A DNA stretch of 64,000 bases, from the NCBI RefSeq assembly GCF_963422355.1, contig NC_085101.1, forward strand, positions 3,262,002 to 3,326,001, read 5' to 3'. A program made the position numbers and the translations under genes. Position 1 is the stretch's first letter. Each line of letters begins with the position of its first letter. The stretch comes from Corticium candelabrum (taxonomy: Eukaryota; Porifera; Homoscleromorpha; Homosclerophorida; Plakinidae). A model generated the notes under the pieces. The model had not been told where the DNA came from. It searched no databases and saw only the letters and a list, made by a program, of their open reading frames with translations. Shown here in pieces: positions 1 to 10,640 of this stretch.

Positions 1-503
1 TTAATTAAAAATTTAAAAATTAAATGAAATTGCAATGGTAGTCCACAAACGAGTCTGCACGAACAAGACCACTCAGCGTCACCCATCCATGTATTATTGC
101 AATAAAAAGTTAAAAAATGTACGATTACTAACATATCTAAAGTACTGCTTTAGCTCTACCCACCTTAGTTAATTAAGTTGCTAGGTTATACAGTGTCCAT
201 CACGGCTATTAATTTAATTAGTGGCAGTTTAAGTAAAGAAGCCATAAGTAATTAAGTTAAGCCCCAACCAGTGTCATACGCCAAATCTGGTGTGCAACCG
301 TCACAAGATGCTACATGCCTACAGGGGTAACTGCGCACGCGTTCGGTACATATCACTAACTAATGCAACGATATTTATTTTGTGTAAGTGAGAGCCAGAC
401 ATCCCCGAAGCTATTCGCGAGAAAAGGTTCGACCGTTTGCTGTGCAAACCCAAAAATCTTGATTTGAGTTTATACATACTCTTAGTTCAATCTGTTGCTG
501 TAG
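1..503. other. Sequence upstream of dispanin; left edge of segmental duplication
   Basis: No gene is visible. The first ~244 bases have no counterpart elsewhere in the window. From about 245 onward the sequence matches 38,316 onward, so this is where the tandem duplication starts. The last ~100 bases are presumably the promoter of the dispanin gene and are conserved in the second unit. Confidence 0.6.
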
Positions 504-1117
504 ATGATGAGCGACTTCAACTTCCGAGTAGCCGAACATCGTGAATCGCACGAACAGGAAGAAATGCGATACTGGGTTGGATCAACCGTTCGTTACTCAT
601 CTCAACCAGCAGTGCGATACGTTCTTCAAGCAGATCCACAGTACATTCAAGTTGATGAAGTATACGTCATGTCATTGCCTCTCCTGCGTATGCATACAAT
701 CTACATGACATCAACTGCGCATGATCTGTTTTAGGGACAAGCACAACCATCAAACTACCTGGCCCTATCACTTGTGACCATGCTGTTCTGCTGTTGGCCC
801 TTTGGACTTTGTGCCTTGATTCATTCTAGAAAGGTTAGACTGGATATCAAATTTCTGAGGTGGCAACGCCTTGTGCCTGTACAAACTATCATAGCCGGAA
901 ACACAAATGCCGCTCTCTTGTAAAAACACTGTGCGTGTATTGATAGGTGTCCAGTCGATGGGAGAGCGGTGATCGCAGTGGAGCCATGCATTCGTCTGCT
1001 GCTGCTCGCGGTTGCAGTCTTGCTGGGATCTTTATTTCGCTTCTCTTTGTATTTGCAGCCGTTGTGGTGGTCATCATTAAGACTGCAGATCGGACAACAA
1101 GGCCGCATAGAGTGTGA
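504..1117 (+). CDS. CD225/dispanin (IFITM-like) membrane protein, three exons, unit 1
   Basis: Predicted exons are 504-659, 735-833 and 947-1117, all phase 0, giving 141 residues. Exon 2 encodes the CD225 signature: PSNYLALSL, a hydrophobic stretch with a Cys-Cys pair (residues ~71-72, the usual palmitoylation site), WPFGLCALIHSRK. Exon 3 continues with GDRSGA and an AAARG segment, then a strong transmembrane helix (SLAGIFISLLFVFAAVVVVII) and a short basic tail. This order is diagnostic of dispanins: intramembrane segment, conserved loop, transmembrane helix. The family acts at plasma and endosomal membranes; vertebrate IFITMs restrict virus entry and PRRT2-like members act in vesicle fusion. 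Exon 1 (52 residues, ending QVDE) is the least certain part. Introns are 75 and 113 bp with GT-AG ends. The function in this animal is not known. Confidence 0.82.
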
Positions 1118-1920
1118 CGTCGTCTGTACGTAAACATTCACAGTAACGTAGACCGAAGAGATCTAGACAATTGTAGGTGTAAATACGATGCCACTTTACG
1201 TCAAAAATTTAACAGTGTCATGAATAATTTTTACGTACAAAGCTCTGTGTGTGGTGCTAGCAATTGCTATTAAATAAATTTTCCGTGATCACTGTTTTTG
1301 GTGATTTTACTTACAAACATTTAGATAGAATAATATTTCAGCGTCCCGCCATCTGTAGGTTATACATACACCTACCTAAATACTCTACGCAATAGGCCAG
1401 CAAAGATATAAATTTACAAACTAATAACAAGCGCTTGGCCACGTGGACACACTTACAAGATCTCGATTTCAGTCTAGATTTTACTTCAGCTGGTGATCGA
1501 GCTACAGTGCCGTGGCTGGTACAAAAAGTGTAGTTATACGCTCGCAACTAAGCGAGTAGGCGTGGTTTTGTACTTGTCTAGGATTTTAATTTTTTTAATT
1601 AGTTGCTATTTTGATATGTCTACATCGTATTTGTCGTCTATATGGCTACACTACCGTACCTACAGTACTGCTTTGCTGTATAAATTTACAATGACTGTAT
1701 ACTTGACGCAGAAGCTGCCTGAAAGTAAGAAGGGCCATCAGTGTCCGCCATGCACTTCTGCTAGCTGAGCGACAAATTATCAAGCAGAGAATAAACTGCC
1801 GGGATATTTACATACGGGATAACGCATCAAAAATTATCCTTTCTACGCCCTCTATTATTATTAACGGGAGTCCTAGAACAAAAGCGATTGAGTTAGCTAC
1901 GGTAAGAGTGTAAACTAAGA
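1118..1920. other. Intergenic, dispanin to gene A
   Basis: No coding feature can be supported. The last ~50 bases before the ATG at 1921 are almost identical in unit 2 and probably hold the gene A promoter and leader. Short open frames here are not supported by any family resemblance. Confidence 0.5.
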
Positions 1921-4900
1921 ATGGACAGAGTCGTATTTTGGATCTTATCAGCGGTCATACCGCCGGTCTTTGGTCTCTATCACCTCTATTCTTGTTCTGA
2001 TTCGCGAAGGCGTTACTTGGCACTCTGTCCTATCTTTTTGGTTTCCACTGCAGCTGTATGTAACAATCTTTATCATTTCACTTTCAACCATGAAGACTAC
2101 AATCAAGAGTGGCCAGCGAAGTTTGCTTCCGCACACAATGCTTGCTTGGGAGTCATACTAACATGGGCAATGATTGTAAGATGGTCACTACCATGCCATG
2201 CTCTCAGGAAATGCAGGTTATACGGTAAGAGAAAAACTGTTTGATATAAATTAATATAAATTAGCATCAGTCCCGGGTTAGGGTTGTTGGTATAGGTTAC
2301 AAACTCTCCTGCAGTTGCTGAACTTGGTTACTTGTATGGATAAGAGTACGAATTATGAGGTTTCCAATGACTTCCTTTAGAACCAGTGGCGTAGAGACCT
2401 ATGGAGAGATCTGGTGGGGCATGTGTGCAACAAAATTTCTATATTGGCTTCATGATTTGCCAAATATTGCGAGTTTCATGTAGCTATCTTGAACAGTCAG
2501 AAATTGTATTCATGATGACTATAGCGTATGTATTATCTTATTTGCACGTTGTCTACATGCTGCGAGCAATTAATATCTGCATAGTGGAACAGATCTGGCA
2601 GTGAAGCGTCAGCTGTGGTTGTCATAGTCATAGTTGCGAGACCGAAAATGAACTATTAAGTTAACATTAATATTTTATACATGTATATGTCGTTTTTAAG
2701 ACAATACTAAAGTTGATTAATTTTGATTAATTAAATTTAAATATAAACATGCAATATAAGAATTTATGTCAATTAATGTATAAGATCATTCTAAGATGGC
2801 ACATAGGGTTTTAAATAGGGACAACCTGGTGTTGTAGTATAAAATGCAAAGCCAAGGAAAGAATGCTCATTGGAGGAGGAGAAGGAAAGTTGCCTTCAGT
2901 TGTGAATAGATCGAGTAATACAACTTGGATAGAGATGGCCACACAGTGACACCGTTTTGGAGAAAAAATTGAACTGCTGCTACAACCGTACCATACTAAA
3001 GATCTTCTGTATTCTTAGACACCGTTATGTATAAAGGCATATTCAAAGTTGAGTGTTTTTCATACACAGTCACAAGCATGTAGCAATTAATTAATGATAC
3101 GTACAATTCACTGTGTAAGTACATTTTTAAGTCAACAGTTACTTATACAGTACGTTTGTACGGTACTTGATATTGAAAATAATTATACTTATACAGTACA
3201 TTTGTACGGTACTAGATATTGAAAATAATTATACTTATACAGTACATTTGTGCAGTACCAGAGACTGAGATCGTTACTCTTGTACAGTAAATTAGTACGG
3301 TACTAGATACTGAGATACTTACACAGCACGGTACAAGATATTGAGATACCTAAACAGTACATATGTACGGTACCAGATACTGTGATACTTATACTTATAC
3401 AGTACATTTACACTGTACCAGATACTGAGATACTTATTCTGCACGGTACCAGATACTGAGATACTTAACTAAACTTATACAGTATGGTACCAGATACTGC
3501 GATACCTACACAGTACGTTTGTACGGTACCAGATACTAAGATACTTATACTTATACAGTACATTTGTACGGTCACAGAAACTGAGATACTTATACTTATA
3601 CAGTACATTGTATTGTACCAGATACTGAGATAATTATTCGGTAAGGTAGCAGATACTGAAATACTTATACAGCACGGTACCAGATACTGAGATACCTAAA
3701 CAGAACATTTGTACGGTACCAGATACTGAGATACTTAACTAAACTTTTACAGTACTGAACCAGATACTCTGATACCTATACAGTACATTTGTACTGTACC
3801 AGATAGTGAGATACTTATACCTACAAAGTACGTTTGTACGGTACCAGATACTGAGATACTTTTACTTATACAGTACATTTGTACGGTAACAGATACTGAG
3901 ATACTTATACTTATACTGTACATTTGTATTGTACCAGATACTGAGATACTTATTCTGCACGGTACCATATACCTAGATACCTATACAGTATATTATACGG
4001 TACAAGGTGCTGTGATACTTATACTTATACGTACATTTGTACGGTACCAGATACTGAGATACTTAACTAAACTTATACAGTATGGTACCAGATACTGCGA
4101 TACCTATACAGTACATTTGTACCGTTCAAGATACTGCGATACCTATACAGTACATTTGTACCGTACCAGATAGTGAGATACTTATACTTACACAGTACGT
4201 TTGTACGGTAGCAGATACTAAGATACTTATACTTATACAGTACATGTTTATTGTACCAGATACTGAGATACTTATACGGTACGCTACCAGATACTGAAAT
4301 ACCTAAACAGTACATTTGTACGGTACCAGTTACTGTGATACTTTTACTTATACAGTACATTTGCACGGTACCAGATACTGAGATACTTATTCTGCACAGT
4401 ACCAGATAATGAGATACTTAACTAAACTTATACAGTATGGTACCAGATACTTTGATACCTACCCAGTACGTTTGTACGGTACCAGATACTGAGATACCTA
4501 TACTTATACTGTACATTTGTATTGTACCAGGTACTGAGATACTTATACGGTACGGTACCAGATACTGAGATACTTATTCTGCACTGTACCAGATACTGAG
4601 ATACGTATACAGCATATTTTACGGTACCAGATGCTGTGATACTTATACTTATACGTACATTTGTACGTTACCAGATACTGAGATACTTAACTAAACTTAT
4701 ACAGTATGGTACCAGATACTGTGATACCTATACAGTACATTTGTACCGTACCAGATAGTGAGATACTTATACTTATACAGTACATTTGTACAGTAACAGA
4801 TACTGAGATACTTATACTTATACAGTACATTTGTATTGTACCAGATACTGAGATACTTATTCTGTACGGTAGCAGATACTGAAATACTTATACAGCACGG

Positions 4901-6452
4901 TACCAGATACTGAGATATCTAAACAGAACATTTGTACGGTAACAGATAATGTGATACTTATACTTATACAGTACATTTGCACGGTTCTAGATACCGAGAT
5001 ACTTATTCTGCACGGTACCAGATAATGAGATACTTAACTTATACAGTACATTTGTACGGTACCAGATACTGAGATACTTAACTAAACTTTTACAGTACTG
5101 GACCAGATACTCTGATACCTACACAGTACATTTGTACTGTACCAGATAGTGAGATACTTATTATACCTACACAGTACGTTTGTACGGTACCAGATACTAA
5201 GATACTTCTACTTATACAGTACATTTGTACGGTAACAGATACTGAGATACTTATACTTATACTGTACATTTGCATTGTACCAGATACTGAGATACTTATT
5301 CTGCACGGTACCAGATACCTAGATACCTATACAGTATATTTTACGGTACAAGATGCTGTGATACTTATACTTATACGTACATTTGTACGGTACCAGTTAC
5401 TGAGATACTTAACTAAACTTATACAGTATGGTACCAGATACTGCGATACCTATACAGTACATTTGTACCGTACCAGATAGTGAGATACTTATACTTATAC
5501 AGTACATTTGCACGGTACCAGATACTGAGATACTTATTCTGCACGGTACCAGATACTGAGATAGATATACAGTATATTATTACGGTATCAGATGTTGTGA
5601 TACTTATACTTATACGTACATTTGTACGGTACCAGATAATGAGATACTTAACTTATATGGTATATTTGTGCGGTACCAGATACTGACATACTTAACTAAA
5701 CTTATACAGTACGGTACCAGATACTGTGATACCTATAGAGTACATTTGTACCGTACCAGATAGTGAGATACTTATACTTACACAGTACGTTTGTACGGTA
5801 CCAGATACTAAGATACTTATACATTACATTTGTACAGTACCAGATACTGAAATATCTATATTTCTACAGAACATTTCAACGGTACCATATACTGGGATAC
5901 GAACACTTATGCGGTATATTTGTACGGCAGGTACTAGATACCAAGATGTCTTCTTGTCGTTTGCATGATACATACCAACCTTTTCCTAGCTATGTCTTTA
6001 CTCTTATTCACAAAGTAATCCCTATGTAGGAAATTTTGAGTACGAGCCTGCATAGTAGTTTATTATTGGCTGAGACTAGCGTATTCTGTCTTTTTTATCT
6101 TATAGGTCAACGGTTTCTTGTTATTGTCTTGAGTTTGTGTGTGGTTGGCGCCAAGGCTGCAGGGGTGCTCTCTTGGGGTTGGTCTATTACAATGCAAATG
6201 ACAGCAGCCATGGTGTTGGTGTTGTGGGACGTTCTAGACAGCTTGAATGTTTCTGTTAAAGTGCATTGCATCTGTATGGACGTACTATATATCGTCTCGG
6301 CTGTGATGATTATGACAATTGAAATGGTCGTGTCGGATTTTGATGGAAAACTGTGTGCGCTCAGAGTATTTTCTCTGTTGATGTACGCAATGTACTACAT
6401 TAATGTGCTTACAAAGGCCATCTCTAAAAAGATTGACTTTCTACCAAAATAA
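1921..6452 (+). CDS. Gene A: two-exon multi-pass membrane protein of the local family, unit 1
   Basis: Exon 1 is 1921-2224 and exon 2 is 6106-6452, joined in phase 1 by GGTAAG/TATAG sites, giving 216 residues. By eye there are about three hydrophobic helices in exon 1 and four in exon 2. Family marks are a basic SRRR turn, STAAVC...LYHFTFN, EWP..F.SA..AC, W(A)..VRW in exon 1, and LSWGW..TMQ....VLVLWDV, VLYIV and YYIN in exon 2. I recognise no named family. The intron is 3.9 kb, much longer than the 50-120 bp introns of its relatives, because it contains a minisatellite. The unit 2 copy has the same exon lengths with only a few amino-acid changes, so both copies look functional. Confidence 0.75.
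2384..2450. mobile_element. Isolated hAT-type terminus inside the gene A intron
   Basis: The run CAGTGGCGTAGAGACC followed shortly by a GTGGGGCA tract resembles the terminal inverted repeat of the hAT element at 16,174-19,356, whose right end reads CAGTGGCGTA on the minus strand. No transposase and no second end were seen, so this is at most a remnant. The same sequence is present in unit 2 (about 40,455), so it predates the duplication. Confidence 0.35.
3139..5945. repeat. Minisatellite in gene A intron, unit 1 (about 2.8 kb)
   Basis: A degenerate array of units about 39-46 bp long, each built from GGTACCAGATACTGAGATAC, a TTATACTTATACAG spacer and a GTACATTTGTAC block, with many single-base variants and shortened units. 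Variants such as TAACTAAACTTATACAG recur as higher-order sub-blocks. The apparent open frames on both strands are by-products of the repeat. The matching array in unit 2 is only about 1.65 kb, so copy number has changed since the duplication. Confidence 0.92.
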
Positions 6453-6956
6453 TTTTTATTTTTTCTGTAAGTAAATTTGCAAGGCAATGACTTAAATACT
6501 GACTGTAAAGCTAATTATTGCAATCAGTTGGTGGTTTGCTGCCACCTCAGTTTTTTGGTGATATTTCATGTGCTATACTTTGCGGTTGTTTATGGTTTAC
6601 ACAGCAATCTTACTACTTTTGTTGTGTCAATTTTCATAGTTGAGTTGTCTGGGATTTTGGTATGTTGACACTAGAAGACTGGGTAGGGTCCACATCGACA
6701 CCGCACGCATGGCAGCGATAGAAATTGCGATTTATACCAGCATCAGTGACGAGTAAGAACAAGTAAGTTCTGTACTGCACATATACTGACTGTACTCTAA
6801 GTAAATCTGACACATGCGTACGTTGCCATTGATATCGAAATAGAAATAATGAAATCATGTCCTAGTATGTAATCTAAGTACGAGTTTGTGTGTTGGTTTG
6901 TATGTGCGAATGCAGTGCGCTCAAACCAATAAGCACAAATCAATAGTTGTCAATGA

Positions 6957-6985
6957 CATCATCAGATCTGCAAAGTCTGATGATG
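6957..6985. promoter_or_regulatory. 10-bp stem inverted repeat upstream of gene B
   Basis: CATCATCAGA (6957-6966) is followed after nine bases by its perfect reverse complement TCTGATGATG (6976-6985). It sits just before the CACGTGACGT motif and is unchanged in unit 2. It could be a DNA hairpin or a palindromic factor site; function is inferred only from position. Confidence 0.5.
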
Positions 6986-6990
6986 CAATC

Positions 6991-7005
6991 GAGATCACGT
7001 GACGT
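6991..7005 (+). promoter_or_regulatory. GAGATCACGTGACGT promoter element, gene B (unit 1)
   Basis: The same 15-base string occurs upstream of three KK genes and of both B genes, each time preceded by ATGCAAY. It combines a CACGTG E-box with an overlapping TGACGT CRE half-site. Here it lies about 60 bases before the B start codon. Confidence 0.6.
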
Positions 7006-7062
7006 TTCTACTACGTCTCACTCAGCAATTTTAAATTGCAACAACACTTGCTACAGAGGACG

Positions 7063-7836
7063 ATGAGCAGCGACAATCTGGCTTCTCTGTCTCTGGGAGC
7101 AACATTCCAAGGGTTTACACTAGCTGTTGTATCATGTGTTGGGCTGGGATTGCAGTTTTGCCGGACTGAACAGCACGAAGAGATTAGTTTCTATCCAATT
7201 ATGTTCTTTTGCGTCGCCACTGCCTTTTCTAGTGCCTATCACTTTACTATTGGAAACAGGAGCGTGAATCAAGGCTGGCCTACATTCTTCAACATTTTTT
7301 TGAACTTTCTATTGCAGTTCTGATGGCATAGGCAATTATTAAACATCTGTCACTCCTACCTCAGCGCAAGTTCGATTATGCGTTCAGTAAGAGAGCAACT
7401 GCAGACCAACTGGTTTAGATACTCAATTAATTAAGTTGTTCGTACGTACTGTGTAGGAATTACAATTTGGGTTATCGTTCTTGTTCTGGCACTTGTCTCC
7501 GGAGTCTGGATATACCTAAATTTATCACCAGCTTCAGGAGAAGAACTAGTTTCTTGCAGTTGGTGGGACATTTTCCATATTGTTGTTGTTGCGTCTTTGC
7601 TCTGGTTTGAACTCGAGATAACTGAAAATGGTGACATGATTCTAAATGTCATACATGCGTATACTGCTGGTGGTCTTCTCTGTTTGGTCGTTGGTTACAT
7701 GCTACCTCAAATTTATTCGTTTTTTCAGTGTATCAAGGTTGTGCTGTTCTCAATCGCTGCACTGAAGCAAATAGATGTACTGACAATGGAACTCAGTCAG
7801 TTTGAGTTAGACAAAGTTGTAACAACGTCATCGTAA
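7063..7836 (+). pseudogene. Gene B pseudogene, unit 1
   Basis: This is the counterpart of the intact gene at 43,998-44,772. Exon 1 would be 7063-7386 and exon 2 7457-7836. A T-run in exon 1 (around 7297) is one base shorter than in unit 2, which shifts the frame, and a nearby TGG is TAG (7327-7332 region), so translation would stop before the third helix. Exon 2 is still fully open and nearly identical to the intact copy, which points to recent inactivation. An error in the homopolymer is possible, but the second lesion argues against that. Confidence 0.78.
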
Positions 7837-7908
7837 CTCATTTAGCATTGCTATTATACTTGTTGCATTCTAAAACCTCGATCTATGTACACTTTAGCTA
7901 TACAAACA

Positions 7909-8991
7909 TTTGAACATTTGTTTTCCAAGTGCTAGCACAAATGATATAACTAGAGAAGATCTAAATCATTGCAGTTCTCTTGATGAAGAGCCTTTAGAGT
8001 ATATGGGGCCTCTAAACAAGTCCGAGTTGCTGCAAATGGACACCGGGAGTCTGGAAAAGACACAATTGTCTTTTCTGATCAAACCCAAGATAAAACTACG
8101 GACATTGTCGCATCTCGTCATCTGAGTACACCTTCCTTACATATAGTTTACATGATATTGGCTGTATTCCTGAATGGCCCTATAGACGTGACTTTCCTCA
8201 TTCTAGCGAAACAGTAATGGCTGTGTTTGACGGAAAAATCTTGACTGGCCACAGAACTCGAAACGAAATGTACATAACAGACAGCGTTAGTCAGGAACTG
8301 CTTAAAACTGCTAAATTTCCCGATAGTAGTGCTGCCTTTGATTGAATATTTATATCTGATGGCAAGATCTATTCTTTTTTTGTACATAAAGTTACATGGC
8401 AATTCAGCGTCTAAGACCTACTCATTAATTAGCTGATGACCAATAGACACTGGTATGTAAGAGATTTTCTCATATTCAGCTGGCTGTGATTGCCTTATTA
8501 TTAACGGTAGTAGGAGACAAAATATTTCTAGCAGAAGGCTACAACAGAAGACCGAAGGCAGTAGCCGATGTCTTCATGTTAACACAACTACTAAAGAATG
8601 GCTAAGGTTGCCTAGCTAGCAAGCCTCGCATAGTGTAGCTGTTCTAGCTGTATTTGCAAAAGCTGCATTTGCGATATGTATACGCAGCTGGCGCAGAAAT
8701 GAAGGAGTAAGAAGCAAAGCTGTTGAACTTTCGTCTCTAGAAAACTATGAATGAACGTCGTTGTCTTTAGCTACGACAGCTAGAGGAGCCGTGACAAACT
8801 CTAGTCGCTACAGGAAGTGAGGAAGATTCAGGAACGGTATCACGACTAGTTGTGTTCTGGAACGCTCATCTAGAGTAATGGATGTCATTACCAATGCTTG
8901 CAGCTGACGACGTCGATAGAGAACACTCGCGCATTACTGTAACTGGTGGATATCATAAAAACCGTTAAAAGTAGAAGTAATTAAATTTTAG
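7909..8991 (+). pseudogene. KK (pseudokinase-Kelch) 3'-half remnant, unit 1
   Basis: The homology begins abruptly at the KK codons for NICF.SA.TN and runs to the natural KK stop. It includes the acidic linker (LDEE..E...PLN.SELLQ), the CIPEW.YRRDFPH segment, DGKILTGHR.RNEMYITDS, and the GGY.KN end. It carries several in-frame stops and small frame losses, so it is dead. There is no kinase half. Its position between gene B and gene C repeats the order membrane gene, KK, gene C seen at the better-preserved KK genes. It is also present in unit 2. Confidence 0.85.
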
Positions 8992-9296
8992 AAACAAACT
9001 ATTGATTGTTTTGTAGTTGAGACGAAAGATTAAACATTTTCGTTAATTTCATGAAAATTGATAGATAAATGATTGATTATTTTTCAATTAGCTATATATA
9101 ATAAAACCATTTCTCAATGTATAGTCACTGATATCTCTCTAGCCATACACCTAAGGACACCAAACGCTTACACAATAATGTATTTTTACATTTAGCTAGG
9201 TGTGTTATATTCTGATCTGCACAGCACGTTTCCAGTTTGCAAGCGGAAAATTAATTTAATTTAGATGGTGTAACTTGGAGCATCTTTATGCATTAA

Positions 9297-9350
<54 letters not shown>

Positions 9351-9597
9351 ATTGTACTACTACAGTGTAGTTTATACTGTAATATAAATATTAGAAATTC
9401 GTAGAAAAAAGAACAAACTTGTCTGGAAATACCAGCACGTTTGCAATATTAATGGTGTACTGTATATACCTTGTAGCTTAAAAAATATTTGTTGTGTCCC
9501 GGATATATGGGTACCCGACGGTAATGGTGGACTAGCTGCTGTTGCAACGAACTGGTGATAATCAGAAGACACTTTTTGGACCACCACTCAGGGTATA
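8992..9597. other. Intergenic, KK remnant to gene C
   Basis: No gene. It includes a (TA)n tract at 9299-9347. The stretch after it (about 9400-9597) resembles the sequence before each gene C relic (for example 21,600-21,810), so the gene C promoter probably lies there. Confidence 0.5.
9299..9347. repeat. (TA)n microsatellite
   Basis: Uninterrupted TA dinucleotides; a longer tract of the same kind lies at the equivalent place in unit 2. Confidence 0.95.
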
Positions 9598-10303
9598 ATG
9601 GAAGCATTAGTACGTGGGCTTTTCACAGCGGTCATGTCTGTAATCGGATTAGTCTACTTTTTCTGTTGGTCTCCACGACTGCGTCTCCTAGGACTTTGTC
9701 ACATCCTTCTGTTTTCCACAGCAGCTGCCTGTTGCAGCCTTTATCATTTCACGGCTAACAACGTATACGTAGACAAAGAATGGCCTAATACTTTTACTAC
9801 AGCATTCGATACCTGCTTTCTGGTTGCACAAGTGTGGGCGATTCTCCTAAGATTTGCACTGCCATGTCATGCAGGCAGCAACTGTAAATTATTTGGTAAG
9901 TCAAAACTGTTTTCACGACTAGTTGATATTTTTCTAAATTTAGGTTTTGCAAATAGGTCAGTGTGTTCTTGTCATATTTCCAGTTTCGTGTCTAGTTGTG
10001 GTGAGGGTCGCAGGGCTGCTCTCTTGGAGTTGGATTACTACATTGCAGTGGTTGGCAGCCATCATACTGGTCCTATGGGATGTTATAGACAGCGTGAATG
10101 TTTCAATTAAAGTTGAATGCATAGTGATGAGCGTTGTGCCTATTGTGGGGTCCCTGCTGCTTTGGGCATTTGAAACGTGGGTGTTGGATTTGTATGGAAT
10201 ACTCTATGGGTTCCGGTTTATTCTTCTCTCAGGGTACGCACTGTACTATATCAATATGCTGGCAAGAGTTGTCTTGAAGAATGTTGTGACCTCCTTGAAA
10301 TGA
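9598..10303 (+). CDS. Gene C: two-exon multi-pass membrane protein, unit 1
   Basis: Exon 1 is 9598-9895, the intron 9896-9956 (61 bp, GTAAGT...AAATAG), and exon 2 9957-10,303; phase 1; 214 residues. Marks shared with A and E are SPRLRLLGLCH, STAAACCSLYHFTANN, VDKEWP..F.TAFDTC, VWAILLR in exon 1 and LLSWSWITTLQ...IILVLWDV, YALYYIN in exon 2. About seven hydrophobic helices by eye. The reading frame also runs on through the intron for a while, so a naive ORF call gives a wrong C-terminus; the spliced form keeps the family pattern. The unit 2 copy encodes an almost identical protein. Function unknown. Confidence 0.8.
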
Positions 10304-10640
10304 ATTTTTTAGTTGAAATGAACACTGGATACATTTTGTAGCAGTTGTGTGTGTAGGTAATATTATTATTAATTTACGACCTTAGAGACAAATTTGACGG
10401 CCGATGTAGGAAGAACCATGATTGTTGCTATTTGTAGTACTATTTGATGTCACTGTTGTTATCATACATTAATTAATTAACAAATTATTGTAGATTAAAT
10501 TGAGACAATGATAAACACTAAATAGCATCAATTAACTGGCAATTGAAACAATTGACCAGGTACAGTAGCATGGTAGTTTTTGGCATTCTGCTAAGTTACC
10601 ATTCAGCATGCAGTCTCAGCCAGATTTCGCTCACAGGAAT
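10304..10640. other. Intergenic after gene C
   Basis: No gene seen. Its 3' end (about 10,545-10,640) matches 25,262-25,357 in cassette Y and 47,496-47,591 in unit 2, and ends with the target site of the LTR-element fossil. Confidence 0.5.

Larger units (their letters stand above)
6453..7062. other. Intergenic, gene A to gene B
   Basis: No gene supported. It holds a conserved inverted repeat and a CACGTGACGT promoter motif close to gene B, listed separately. A minus-strand frame encoding a YRCHACG patch is duplicated in unit 2, but I can link it to no family. Confidence 0.5.

Noticed and set aside
821-1141. Minus-strand frames opposite the dispanin exons (also 38,890-39,210)
   Set aside because: They are shadows of the CD225 exons 2-3; the + strand reading has the family signature and splice sites.
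3747-5968. Open frames with repeated MYCISISISVSGTVQ-type or VPDTEIL-type peptides
   Set aside because: They follow the intronic minisatellite unit on both strands and are not kept in the same length or frame in unit 2.
6634-6858. Minus-strand frame with a YRCHACG patch as a zinc-binding protein
   Set aside because: Only one short Cys pair, no second pair at suitable spacing, and conservation in unit 2 is explained by the duplication.
9947-10110. Read-through of gene C exon 1 past the intron as the real C-terminus
   Set aside because: The GTAAGT...AAATAG intron restores the family pattern seen in all relatives; the read-through tail has none of it.
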